Positions 21,380-32,205 of a stretch of DNA of 64,000 nucleotides are shown piece after piece; position 1 is the first letter of the stretch, and each line of letters starts with the position of its first letter. The notes under the pieces are model-generated. The model saw only the letters and a program-made list of their open reading frames with translations, was not told the DNA's origin and made no database searches. The stretch is from Pyxicephalus adspersus (lineage: Eukaryota; Chordata; Amphibia; Anura; Pyxicephalidae), in NCBI RefSeq assembly GCF_032062135.1, contig NC_092866.1, forward strand, positions 30,302,746 through 30,366,745, written 5' to 3'. The translations under genes were made by a program, and so were the position numbers.

Positions 21380-23088
21380 TGTGGTCAAGCATGGCGCCGA
21401 ATTGCAATATCCTATGAGAGATCTGGGAGAGAAGCAGAACTCCTCGTGTTCTGAAGTACTCCTGCACATGGGCAACGATAGATGTAAAGAGATTGGGAAT
21501 TGTTCCCACGAAGACGATATACTCAGACCTGCAGTGTTTCCTGCAGCAAGCAGAAACACAAAGTAAACTTTGTGCAGCCTCAGGATAGTGCCAGCTCACA
21601 GTCAGCTACCTGATCTCTTCAATTACCTTTGGCATTGATTGGATAGATGTACCAAATTGTCTGGACTTTCCAGATGATTCAACAGGCTCCCGCATCCCTC
21701 GAGCTACAAATCACAGTCCCCAACGTTTCAGGTCCTGACACAACCTCTACCACCATGACTCAATCCACTGGTCCCAACGAAAGTCATGCTTCCCAAGACT
21801 GAGAAATGGTCACACAAAATGCAGGACCCCTGGGAACAATGACATTCATATGACTTCCAGACATAGGCCTACTACTCGACATGGCACTCTCAAGGTCTAA
21901 GGACACTTCAAAATAATAATGTTATACAACTGATGTTTCACATGCTTCAGGCTGTTTAACTAGCTGGATATTTGAATATATGTTATTAAACATTTCCACA
22001 GCCCCCCAGTGGGCTCAAGGTGATGGGGGATGAAGTCTTGGCTAATTACGCTGTATTACGATCAGGCCAGCTGGCAGGCAACCCCCTGACATCTTGCTAT
22101 TTATGTAGTCACCATCGCTGTTTGCTTCTTGTGATATATTATGTTATATGTTATATTGGGCAGCCTATAATCCCATTACTAAAACTTTTCTGCCTATTCA
22201 TAGCCAGTTCAGGCCTCAACCTCACCTATGCCCCAACGCATTTTGGGTGTCAATTGCACTAATACGGCTGCCTATCACCCTTCTCCTAAAGGGATAACCC
22301 TCTCCCCAATCGAATCACTCTGATTTTTAACTGTAATCTCAAATGATTTCGGACATAATGGATGTTCTTTCGTTCAATGTCAAATACCTTCAGCATCCAG
22401 CCAAGAGGTCTATGATACTTAATGGACTACATCACCTATATGGTCATGTTTCTTTTATTCAGGAAACACACTTTAAAAAAGAAAAATGTCATATGTTGTC
22501 ATCAAACAGGTATTGGTACAGTTACCATAGCCTCTCCCACGACTCAAAATCCAGAGGGGTTAGTATAGTGATGGCCAGATCTCTACCATGGCACTGCCAA
22601 GATATACCTACTGACAAAGAAGTGCGTTACTTACTTGTCAATGGTACAATGGTACTAGTTGGAAATCTAATGGTAGCAGTAGATCCTTTGTTGGACATCT
22701 CCAAGGAGCATCACACATATCCTGTGGGACCCTTAGAAGGGTCAAACGACTTTTATTTGAATTCCAGCTAATAAATGTTTGGAGAGTGCAGCACTCCAAA
22801 AAAAGTGACTTTAAATCTACTACAAACTTATATTCAATGCTCATGGCTGCCAGTAATGCCTGTAAAGGCAAAGACAGTTTAGAGGCTCTTCTTACGGACA
22901 AGGAGCTATCAGCAACTCTATCAGAAGCAAATCGCCCAACGCTTATTGCCAAGGAGGGAAAAGACCCCTAAACAATGTGATTATTATTTTTTTCCCTTCA
23001 ATAAATGTTTACTGAGAAAATCTTATGTTTGTTTAAACACCTAATCTGGAGATTCATGTTTTCGGTGAACAGTTCAAGGCCCATCTTG
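21380..23088 (+). mobile_element. L1/Tx1-type LINE, 5' end to endonuclease, deleted
   Basis: The 5' portion starts near AAGCATGGCGCCGAATTGC. Unrecognisable ORF1 remains lie at 21600-22340 and an ORF2 endonuclease from about 22358. After 22770 the sequence jumps to a relic of the RT entry (LIAKEGKDP at about 22940-22970), so endonuclease and RT are joined by a deletion. A solo LTR is inserted at 23094. Confidence 0.65.
22358..22771 (+). pseudogene. L1 ORF2 endonuclease fragment
   Basis: The frame begins MDVLSFNVKYLQHPAKRSMI, the usual L1 ORF2 start. The conserved Asn lies in SFNVK and the catalytic Glu in FIQETHF. VSIVMARSLPW and a VGNLMVA block at the place of the GDFN motif follow. Gly-Asp at that motif has become Gly-Asn, so a metal-binding residue is lost. 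The frame stops at 22771 without the SDH motif. Confidence 0.75.
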
Positions 23089-23093
23089 GGACC

Positions 23094-23752
23094 TGTTAGG
23101 GCAGAGTTTAAGTGTTTCCCGGTCTTCACCAGAGCACCCTGCAAGGGATGATGGGCCGGTGACCTTAATGGCCACCGGACTACTTTGCTGCAGGGAGAAC
23201 ACCAGGTCGCGGCCCCCAGGCTCTCCCCACCAGGGGCAAATGGGACAGAGGGCTCTGGTGTAGGGACAACGCAGATCAGATACTCAGATGAGAGCGGGAG
23301 GTACAGTCCAGGTGGACTGATGGTCAAAGCAGACGGCAGACAAGGCGAAGGTCAGGTCACAGGCCGAGGTTTGGGCAGGCGGCAGCCAAGGTCAAGTAAC
23401 AGGCCGAGGTCAGGACAGGCAGCAGAGAAAGCAGAGTAAGGTAACAGGCTGAGGTCAAACACAGAGAGTCCAAACACACAGCTAGCTGGCAGAGAGGCAG
23501 AAAATGCACTGAGGAACAAGCAATTAAAGCCTGGAATCAGAGAGGTATAAATACAGCTAGCAGACAATAGGTTGGAACCAGGACCTCCTCTGCTCTTTGG
23601 CTGCTTGCATTTTCTGAAATACCCTTTAGGCTGAGCACAGCCTCAGAGAGAGTGCAGGGGATGCTATAAAAAGATACATCTTTGCACAGCTAAAGGGAAG
23701 CTGAGGATGCTGCAGGCTGCTGGAGAGATGATCTGCGGGCAGAGTGGTAACA
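23094..23752. mobile_element. Solo LTR with 5-bp target duplication
   Basis: The 659-bp segment begins TGTTAGGGCAG and ends GTGGTAACA, giving TG...CA ends with a short TGTTA/TAACA inverted repeat. It is flanked on both sides by GGACC (23089-23093 and 23753-23757), a perfect 5-bp duplication. The middle is rich in AGGTCA and GGCAGGCGGCAG words, and TATAAATAC lies near 23548. No internal retroelement sequence adjoins it, so it is a solo LTR left by recombination. A diverged relative lies at 37891-38432. Confidence 0.82.
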
Positions 23753-23757
23753 GGACC

Positions 23758-23994
23758 ATATTCCAGACATTTATTTCAACAATAGAATTAACTCTATAAT
23801 CATATTAAAAGGCGTGTTAGAGACAAGCAGACTAGACATACAAGAAAGAGTAAAAGGGAGGGAAGGAGACCGTGTTTCGGGAAAAGTGGGACACCAGATA
23901 CTATACGTGCAGGTGTAGAGAAAAATACCCCCGTATCTCTCTTATATAGTAAAGAATGAGGCATCAATTCACGGATCCCAAGTCTGTCAGAAAA
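23758..23994. other. No recognisable feature
   Basis: Purine-rich intronic sequence between the solo LTR and a MITE. Nothing identified. Confidence 0.4.
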
Positions 23995-24165
23995 TTTGCA
24001 AACAATTCTCAGTGTTCTCCCCCGAAATTTTTTTTCAGCCGGGTGGTAGGAAGCTGTAACCGGGTGGTAAAACAGGGGGTGTGGCAAAACACAGCAAATT
24101 TAGTGCACCCAGTTGTTTATGCCATGGGTAGCCAGTAACCTCTTATTGTTTCAGTGTTCTACCTT
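23995..24165 (+). mobile_element. MITE with TCAGTGTTCTCCCCC start
   Basis: It begins TCTCAGTGTTCTCCCCCGAA, then a T tract and CAGCCGGGTGGTAGGAAGC. The right side has TTTCAGTGTTCTACC near 24150. The copy at 13480-13705 is in the opposite orientation. No coding content; superfamily not assigned. Confidence 0.5.
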
Positions 24166-24404
24166 CTCCCAATTATTTGTTACAACTTTGTAATGCCTGC
24201 CCCGTTAGTATATCCAATTTTTCTATTCTATAATATTGCTGTGTATTTTGTCTTACCTTGTTTTCTTAATTAAACTGTTTGAATGACTAGCTATTATTTG
24301 TGCATGAACCTTCTTTAATTGAATATCTATATGCATTGATAGGAATATAATTTCCATATTTATGCAGATAAAATATAGATAAAAGATACCCAAATAACAT
24401 GAGA
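24166..24404. other. No recognisable feature
   Basis: AT-rich sequence upstream of the 5'-truncated hAT transposase relic. Nothing identified. Confidence 0.4.
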
Positions 24405-25624
24405 AAGAGATCAATGAAAATATTCCATCTACTTCTGGGATTAAAAATCTTCAGAAATCTACTGGAGACCAAACACAACTCAGAAGATTCTTTAAATCTG
24501 ACAAAGTTACTATAACAATGACACCAGAAAAATTCAAAAACCACATTATTGAAATGGTAGTAAAGAATAGTGTACCACTATCCTTTTCACAGGCAGCCTT
24601 TTTAGGCCTAAATGGAGAAATGGGTAAAAAACTTGGTGTTTCTCTGGAAAGAGAAAGTATAACTAAACTTATAATTGAAGAGGCCAAATGTAAAAAAGGA
24701 AGAACTACGAAAAGGTCTGAAGGGACATTTTGTCTTCATAAAAATGAATGCATGCACACGTCACAGAGTTAATTATTTTGCTATTAATGTTAGATTTGTT
24801 GATGAAAATAATAAAACAATTGGGAGTAAAGGACACCCAGGCACATCACATCAGTGACTATGTTCAGAAGTTAGTAGAGGATGATTCTAATATGTTGAGC
24901 ACAATTGGGAAAATGAAGAAAATAGATGAAGAAAGTGACAGATAATAAAAGAAGACAGTTCTGCAAGTATTGGAGAAAGTTTAAGCGCAGAGAATAGTGA
25001 CATTTTGGATAAGACTGTTGAAGAAGCATCTAACACCTGGTAAATTCTTCTTGAAATGGAAGAGCTTGATATATTGCCTGAACAAAAAGGAAGGGTTTAT
25101 AGCTGATGGCATTGTATCTTCAATGAACAGTGAAAAGAGAGAATCTGTTACTGAATAATCAAAATCTTGTTAGCTGCTATTTATGTTGATCCAATGAGTC
25201 CAATCTTGTTGGCCAGACTGATACATCATAGAGGGCCTTTTTTGCAGTAACAGTTCGCATGAAGGGTTTACTACCTGAAACACCACCCTGGATGAAGTTA
25301 TAAGCACTGGTAACAGGAACTTTCAACCGTAAAGCGACTTTGCATATGTGTGAAAGATAAATGACCAAAAAATGTCCAAATGAAGAGATTCCAGCAGGAG
25401 AGAAGTACGGTAGGAGGAGAGAAGTAGAAAAGTATGATCGCTCATCGAAACTGTCGAAGAAGCCATCCTTGTTTATCCCAAGATTATTAGTGATGTGGCT
25501 AGAACCGTAACAGCAATGCCACCCACCCAAGTCAGTGTTGAAAGACTATTTTCAGCTCTAATAATAATCAAGTCAGATTTAAGAGCTTTTATGAAAGAAT
25601 CTGACAGAAGAAATTCTGTTTCTT
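24405..25624 (+). pseudogene. hAT transposase relic
   Basis: Reading through several shifts gives, near the start, NIPSTSGIKN-like and DQTQLRRFFKSDKVTITM, then MTPEKFKNHIIEMVVKNSVP and LERESITKLIIEEAK. The middle of the core is largely deleted. The C-terminus has the hAT dimerisation signature (VSVERLFSAL at about 25530-25560) followed by IKSDLRAFMKES. The BED finger is missing. The frames agree closely with the minus-strand copy at 40608-44471. Confidence 0.75.
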
Positions 25625-25989
25625 AGAACAACATTACATTGAGTTAGTTTTGTATTGCACTTACCAGTTATTCTACTCTACAACTATATTCCAAGTTTAT
25701 TATATAAACTGTTTTAGGTTTGTAGGTTTTCCAGCTTTTGTTTTTGTTGTAGTTAAGATTTATTTTTGTTTTAAAACTACCAAAGAATATGGTTCATATT
25801 TTTAAACTAGTAAAGTTCCTGTTCCTGATTTTTATGCATGCTATGCAACTACTTTATAGCCACTTGATAAAACCTTATTGTTTTCATTGTTTTGTCTTTT
25901 GTTTAAACTGGCCAATAGTGTACAGCGTCAGCGTCCTAGCCAGTAGTTCTGTGGTTAAATGGCATGTATGTTGCCTTCCTTCAAACAAT

Positions 25990-26139
25990 GAGGAAAATAC
26001 ATTAGCATATTACAGGGTTTCCCATTCACATTCACACTTCACAAAAAAAAAAATTTCACCCTTGTCAAAAAATTATTTTGCATTCAAACTTCACACCTTT
26101 GCAACCAAACTTCACAAAAGAATTTAGAGCCCCTAATTA
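25990..26139. mobile_element. Tc1-like terminal fragment
   Basis: About 150 bp match the inverted terminal region of the Tc1-like element at 39021-40244: CAGGGTTTCCCATTC, then TTGCATTCAAACTTCACACC, TTGCAACCAAACTTCACA and CCCCTAATTATTCATAAA. The rest of the element is missing. The junction with the hAT sequence (GCATATTA) is the same as at 40245. Confidence 0.7.
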
Positions 26140-26149
26140 TTCATAAAAC

Positions 26150-26700
26150 AAAAAATTGCTCAGTGGGGAGTGTATAGTAGTGGGTGGGAGTACCCAGTAA
26201 TAAGCAGGGAATGGTAGATCAGTGAGAGGATGCCTCTACCCAAAGGATCTCTGTCACACGTTTGTACATGGAGTTGAGCTCAGGGGAGATTTTGCATAGT
26301 ATGGTATGCTGCTAAAGGAGCTAGTTGAGCTGCCTGATAATAGTTGTAAATGTTGGGGACTGCTAGCCCTCCATGTGTTTCGGGAAGATACAGTATCCGC
26401 TTTGCCACGTCTGTTATTCCCCCAAATAAATGCTTTCTGCACCGAATTAGGGAGCTTGGATTTACCAGGGGGAGCACCCGGAATAAATACAATAATTTAG
26501 GTAGGCAGCATACATATACTGGCCATGAGGGTATCTGATCCAAAACTGTCACCCTACGACTATGGTTACATTTACATCACAAAGTGTCCCACCAGAATAA
26601 AATATAGACCCTCTGGGTCTTTGATTTCCTTGTCACAAGTAAATAGAAGGGCCTGCTTGAAGTAAATCAACACTTCTTTTTGTTTAGTTGGGCCATTAGT
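26150..26700 (-). mobile_element. L1/Tx1-type LINE fragment
   Basis: Minus-strand frames give CLPKLLYLFRVLPLV, a degraded FxWGxxR block, and LPETHGGLAVPNIYNYY with AAQLAPL. These are the post-RT blocks of L1 ORF2, as in the copies at 15427 and 28325. Neither the catalytic RT nor a 3' UTR is present. Confidence 0.65.
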
Positions 26701-27359
26701 TATAAATACTTATAATTATAATAATTTTTACTAAAACATTTGAATGTGAAAAAGCTGAAAAGTGTTTTTCCTGGAGAAAAATAATGTCATCCTGTTGCGG
26801 GTTAAAGCAGGGGAGTTCAGCCCTTGCACATTTAAACTTAGTATTGTGAGCTGCATTTTTCAATAACATAAGATGGACTATAATTGAAATGTAGTGTAGT
26901 GTAGTGTAGTGTAGGGGATTCACCAACACACAGTAACAAAATCAGTATAGGGGCCATAGACAATCCAGAGTCCAACGATCCTTCAAGATGGGGTAAAAAA
27001 ACAAAATGGACACGTGGGTTTTTTTATAGGCAATAGTGCTAATTGTATTTAGTGATAGCACACATAGAATACATAACCATAGTAGTGCAACATGTACATA
27101 GTAACATGAATTTAGATGGCGCAGAGTGGGAAACTTGCCCTCCTATTTGTACTAGACAAAGGTAACCAACGTCATGAATGTACAAAATTCAGAATATCAA
27201 CTGCAAACACAAACAGATAAGTAGCGAGGTGACGTGTAGCCGGAAAAAGCCGAACCCGATGTTTTTTGCGTGAACAAAGGCTTCTTCAGGGGATATGGGC
27301 AGAATAAAAAAAACCTGCAAATTTGTTTGTCAGCAGAACTGAAAATTCTTTGAACTAAA
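26701..27359. other. Mostly unassigned, with a GTGTA microsatellite
   Basis: Contains a (GTGTA)n tract at about 26889-26914. At 27235-27300 a GC-richer motif ends GGCTTCTTCAGGGGATA, similar to the tail at 7255. Otherwise nothing is recognised. Confidence 0.45.
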
Positions 27360-28324
27360 ATTTAAACTTTTCCTACCACAGATGCATATAGACTTGAAAA
27401 TATAAAAATGGAGTGTGGTTAGCTTTTCCTGGTATGGCAAATCCAGCATACTTAAGATGAATGTTGTAGGCAAAAAACAAAGGGCAATTGCCCTTCTAGA
27501 TCCACTATTGAATCATGCCTTGGTTCACCTAACAAGAGTGGAGGATTGGTGAAGGCATAAAGGGCACAAAGCAACAGGTAGCTATTAAACAGATCCTATG
27601 TTAGTACCGCTATCAGGACTCCCCGGGGCCCAAAAATATTTCATCAACCTTTACTGAATCATCCTTTATAGGCCCAACACTAAAAATAGTACATAGCTAC
27701 CTGCCCAAACAAAAACTATTACCTCAACGCCAATAACAGGCCATTTACTATTCATACCCAGTCACTCGATCTTTGCTCAGTGGACATCAGCAAGTTATTT
27801 CTGAGTGTTGCACTTTATAACGCCAGCGGAATGGGACACCCCGCCCCCCCAACTCCTATCTTAGTCATTTAAATCAATCTAATGACTTAGATGAGACTCC
27901 AACACTACCATTTTTTGAAAAATGGAAAAGAGAACAGGACCACACATTTACTAATGATCAAATAGAATGCATGATGATTTTCAATCACAAAGCATGTATT
28001 TCTAACAAATATCAAGAAATGAATTGCAAATTTTTAACCAGATGGTATCTAGTGTTTCCAGATGATCCCTTCTGTTTCCAACCGCTGTTGGCAATGAAAG
28101 GAAGAAGAGGAAACCTCTGGTCTTGTTGCAAACTCAAATAATTACGTTCCCAAGTATGTTATACACAAGCTGACGGATTTCTCCTTTCAATGGCCAGCGG
28201 ATAAGCTCCCATTACTATTTCACTTCAACTTTCTTTCATACAAAAAGTACAAGAAATCATTACTAATAGGTTTAATCAATGTGGCAAAGGCCTACAGCAC
28301 TCTGGAAATAAGAATCACCCCTAA
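27360..28324 (+). mobile_element. Older L1 LINE, left part (host of the nested L1)
   Basis: Degraded ORF2 C-terminal coding includes a WYGKSSILKMNV-like block (about 27430), IALLDPLL, and LPFFEKWKREQDHTFTNDQ (about 27910), then RWYLVFP. The copy is cut at 28324 by a younger L1 and continues at 31711. No RT active site is present. Confidence 0.7.
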
Positions 28325-28363
28325 GCAGGTAAGCAGCTCAAGAAATGCCTACTTCAACACCAA

Positions 28364-29060
28364 TTGCTAGATACCTGGTGCATTATTAACCCAAGTGAAA
28401 GGGACTATACATTCTTTTCACACCCTCACCTGACTTACTCCAGAATTGATCATTTCTTTGTAAGACAAGCTGACCTGCATAGAATTAAAGGTTGTAATAT
28501 TGGGGAAATGTTTCTTTCTGACCACTCCCCTGTGCTCCTATCCAGCTTACGAAAACTTGGCCTAAGTTTTGGAACTGGAAACTTAACGAAAACCTCCTAA
28601 AGGATTTGGTGGTGACAAAAGAGACTGAAAGGGAATTACTTAAATACTTAGCAGAAAACATCACACAGGACAGCAATCCTGTAGTAGTCTGGGAAGCGCA
28701 CAAGACCGTCATTAGGGGCCTTCTCATTAATGACGGAGCTAGACTTAAGAAGGCTTAAGAAGAGACCCCACGATGGAACTGACCCATAAGCTGATCTCTC
28801 TGAGGTCTCAGTTATTGACTCTGTGCCTTGACAAGGCCAAAGCTATGTTAGCGCGCTGCAGACGATTCTACTATGAATATGGGAACAAATGCAGCTACAC
28901 CTTAGCTAAAGCCCTTAGGGGTCAGAAAGAACGCACTTTTATCTTGTTTATAATTGACCGTAATGGAGTTAGGAGATATCAGGTTCAGGACATAGCAAAG
29001 GAATTTCAGAAGTTCTATACATCCCTATACAATATCAATGCCAGGACCCCTACTTCTTAA
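28364..29060 (+). pseudogene. L1 ORF2 endonuclease end and linker
   Basis: 28364-28600 keeps ERDYTFFSHPHLTYSRIDHF and LSDHSPVLL, including the SRID and SDH motifs of the endonuclease active site. A shifted frame at 28773-29060 covers the linker (LAKALRGQKER, IAKEFQKFYTSLYN) that precedes RT. Stops separate the two. Confidence 0.8.
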
Positions 29061-29133
29061 TCGCCCTCAATAGTGAAGGCAGTGCAGGAGTACTTGACCA
29101 GAGTTAAGATGCCCAAGCTATCGGCCAGCCAAA

Positions 29134-29952
29134 TTGAAGTTCTGGAAACTACAATTAGTGGTGAGGAAGTCCTGCGAGCAATTGCATGTACCCCATTCGG
29201 GTAAGACTCCAGAACTCGATGGTTTCTCTTTAGCTTACTATAAGTGGTTTGGGGAGATACTGGTGCCCCATAAGGTGAATGTTTTTAATGCTATCTCGGG
29301 AGGGGCGGCCATGTTTCCAGACTTCCTGAGGGCACACATCGCAGTTATTCCAAAAGAGGGTAAGGACCCAGCTAACTTTGCCAGTTACAGACCTATTTCT
29401 CTTCTTAAGCAGGACCTGAAATTGTTCACTAAAATTCTAGCTTTCAGGTTACAAAAGGTCATCGGAAAACTGATTCACACTGATCAAGTGGGCTTTGTTC
29501 CGCTGAGAGAAGCTAGGGACAATACAAATAAGGCCCTTAACTGGATCCATCTGGCCTCCACGTACTCTTCACCTGTCTTCCTGCTATCAACGGATGCAGA
29601 AAAGGCTTTTGACAGAGTAGATTGGACGTTTATGGACCAAACCCTATTACATATTAAACTGGGACAGAAAATGTTGGCTTGGATTAGATCTATCTACTCC
29701 TGTCCTTCGGCAGCAGTTAGGGTTAATGGCACCCTCTCAAAATACTTTCCAATATCAAATGGTACTTGTCGGGGTTGCCCCCTTTCCCCACTCATATTCA
29801 TTTTGACTTTAGAACCTCTGGCTCGGTCTGTAAGGGAAAACCCTGATATCACAGGACTGCTCCTGGGGAGAAAAATGCACAAAACTGCAGCGTTTGCAGA
29901 TGATTTACTGTTTGTACTCTCCAACCTAGTTAACACGCTCCAGAGGCGCTAA
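29134..29952 (+). pseudogene. L1 ORF2 reverse transcriptase domain
   Basis: The 272-codon frame has the full order of RT blocks: GKTPELDGFSLAYYK, HIAVIPKEGKDP, SYRPISLL, DQVGFVPLREARDN, the first palm Asp in STDAEKAFDRVDW, GTCRGCPLSPLIF, and the catalytic FADD at 29893-29904. The frame ends soon after FADD (NTLQRR, then stop), and a deletion removes the start of the thumb before 30033. It is the best-preserved RT in the window, but the ORF is not complete. Confidence 0.88.
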
Positions 29953-30032
29953 ACATTTCTCTACCCCAAAGACAGAGAGACCTGATTAAGAGGAACTACT
30001 CGTTCAAATGGGCCTCGAGAAACCTCCGATAT

Positions 30033-31416
30033 TTGGGACTCTTTCTAGCCAAAAATTTACCAGAAATTTTTTACTTGAACTTCTCCCCCCTCCTTCAGGG
30101 GGTGATGTCAGATTTGGTGAAATGGAAAGGGCTTACTATATCTTGGTTTGGAAGAATACAAATGCTCAAAATGAATGTACTGTCTAGGTTTCTTTACCTA
30201 TTCCAGACCCCACCGATTTGGATACCTAGGTGATTTTTCAACAAGATAAACAAAGCATTTTTTCAATCTATCTGGGGCAATTGTAGACCCAGATTGAATC
30301 ACAACCTACTATTCCAACCCAAAACAGTGGGTGGTTTAGGAGTCCCTAATATGTATAATTATTACATGGCCGCTCACTTAGTGAAGGCAGTAGATTGGGC
30401 TAGACACGACCTCTCTAAGCAATGGGTGGGACTAGAACAGATGGCCGGAGGTCAAAGTTTATACTCGGCTCCGTGTTTGGCAAGCAATTTAACTGGAAAG
30501 CTTAGACAACATCCGTTGATAGGCACCACCTTCAACGTGTGCTCCAAACTGTTCGCCCTTCCCCACGTAGCTCTGTTCCCCTCACCACTATATCCGGTGC
30601 TGGAAAATCCTTCATTCTAGCCAGGCATTGCCGACACTCTTTTTACTAATCTTAGAGACTTGGGATTTTCTGGGGCAGTGAATTTTTTTCTGGGCGACTC
30701 ATGGGTAGGGTTGTCAGATCTGGCTTGCTGGGGGAAATCGAGGCCCATGGGATTTTGGAGAGAGAGACAAGTGGCTCATTTTCTGCACTCCTTATCGAGG
30801 AGCAATGAGTTTGCCAGGCCACTCACTCCATCTGAAGTGCTATACTCAGGTACGGGAACAGACAGACATGCTCTTTCGAATCTATATGCGATGTTCAATT
30901 CCCCTCCTAATGATAACCCTCCCCCTTATATGGTAATGTGGGAAAGAGAGCTAAATCTTACACTGGATGCAGAGCAGCGACAGAAGGTGATCTGGCCTAT
31001 TCACCACACCTCTGTTAGTAGTAGTTTCAGGAGCTTAATTACCAAAGTCCAGATGGTACCGCACTCCTGTTCAGCTACATAGATTCTATCTCACAGTATC
31101 AGACAAATGTTGGCGGTGTGAGGTTGGAGAAGGTACGCTACTACACATTTTTTGGTCATGCCCGATCCTCCAACACTTCTGGAGCAAGGTCAAGGATATT
31201 GTACGGAAATTCACCGACTACCCCTTGCCTGAGGATCCCTCATTTTTCCTGCTACAACATAGCCCCCTCTCTCTCCACTTTCATAAAACATCAGTGGTAA
31301 GCCACTTGCTGAATGCAGCAAAACTTTGCATCCCAACAAATTGGAGATCAAATACCTGTCCCTCAGTGACCCAGTGGTTTAAAATTGTTAATAGGATTAT
31401 GCTTATGGATAATTGA
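30033..31416 (+). pseudogene. L1 ORF2 thumb-to-C-terminus, frameshifted
   Basis: Successive frames give TISWFGRIQMLKMNVLSRFL, YLFQTPPIWIP, TVGGLGVPNMYNYYMAAHL, DSWVGLSDLACWG, CWRCEVGEGTLL-like remains, and a VTQWFKIVNRIMLMDN end. These match the usual order of L1 ORF2 after the palm. At least four shifts occur. Confidence 0.8.
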
Positions 31417-31710
31417 CAAGCCAGCCTCCATGATACCCCTGAGAAATGAGCGTAACTGGTTTTATTAGAAGGAATTTCAGTCTTCCTCAGATTTCATAGG
31501 CTGTATGTCTTCATGAGTATGTTTTGGTACTGTTAACTGTTATAGTTGAGGTGTGTAAATGTTGTTAAATGTTTTTGATGCACTTTATGGTTTTATATGT
31601 GCCTACCTGTCCTGCTGGAATTTGCAGTGTTTTGTTTGATTTGTTTGTTAAAGAACAAAAATAAATAAAGAATGTTTAAAAAAAAAAGAAAAAAAAAGAA
31701 TCACCCCTAA

Positions 31711-32205
31711 CAATCCCTCAGTGGTTCTCTAGAATAAACAATATTATGTTGATGGAAAAAAAACAGTTTAAAAAGACATGGTTTTACTGGTTACTTTTCA
31801 ATGCTCAGACAAATACAAATGCCAACCACCTACCAACAATGACCTCCTCCGTAAACTTCAGATTTGTCCTAACCGAATCCTGACACTTTAGAGAGATCCC
31901 CATTCACCCCCCCCCCCCTTTTCCCTCATCCCTTCAAATCCTTTTAGTACCTCATTGCAAAAGTACTCCAAGAAAAAAACAAAATGTAAGAAGAGTATAG
32001 TTTAAATTATTTAAAATGTACAATGTTATAGCACATTCTTTTCTTTACTTTTTGTTGACATTGTACTGTAAATGTATGTACATTGTTAGGACATGCTGAA
32101 TGTACAGATTTTATTAGCATTGGTATTTTGTAATTTTGTTTGTATCATGTGTACTAACCTACTCTCTCAAAATAAATAAAGAATTTATATAAGAAAAAAA
32201 TTAAA
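31711..32205 (+). mobile_element. Older L1 LINE, right part and 3' UTR
   Basis: The ORF2 C-terminus resumes (PQWFSRINNIMLMEKKQFKK), parallel to VTQWFKIVNRIMLMDN of the nested copy. A C tract, an AT-rich 3' UTR, AATAAATAAAG and a short A-rich tail follow near 32190. Together with 27360-28324 it forms the interrupted host element. Confidence 0.75.

Larger units (their letters stand above)
24405..26139 (+). mobile_element. hAT element relic, same family as 38938-45550
   Basis: The plus-strand copy lacks its 5' terminus. It contains transposase remains (24405-25620), then 3' non-coding sequence that matches the inverse of 40250-40600. Near 25998 it enters a Tc1-like terminus (CAGGGTTTCCCATTC) at the same junction as in the other copy. 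Because it has no insertion after the SVERLFSAL block, it gives the empty-site sequence for the CMC-like insertion in the other copy. Confidence 0.75.
28325..31695 (+). mobile_element. Younger L1/Tx1-type LINE nested in an older L1
   Basis: This 3.4-kb plus-strand LINE is truncated in its endonuclease. It ends with AATAAATAAAGAATG and an A-rich tail. The 15-bp word AAGAATCACCCCTAA flanks it on both sides (28310-28324 and 31696-31710), giving exact limits. The truncation, poly(A) tail and long duplication are typical of target-primed reverse transcription. Coding pieces in order are endonuclease end, RT palm, connection region and C-terminus, with several frameshifts. Confidence 0.88.

Noticed and set aside
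23185..23567. Frames within the solo LTR
   Set aside because: They follow LTR nucleotide repeats (AGGTCA, GGCAGGC) and occur on both strands. No family signature.
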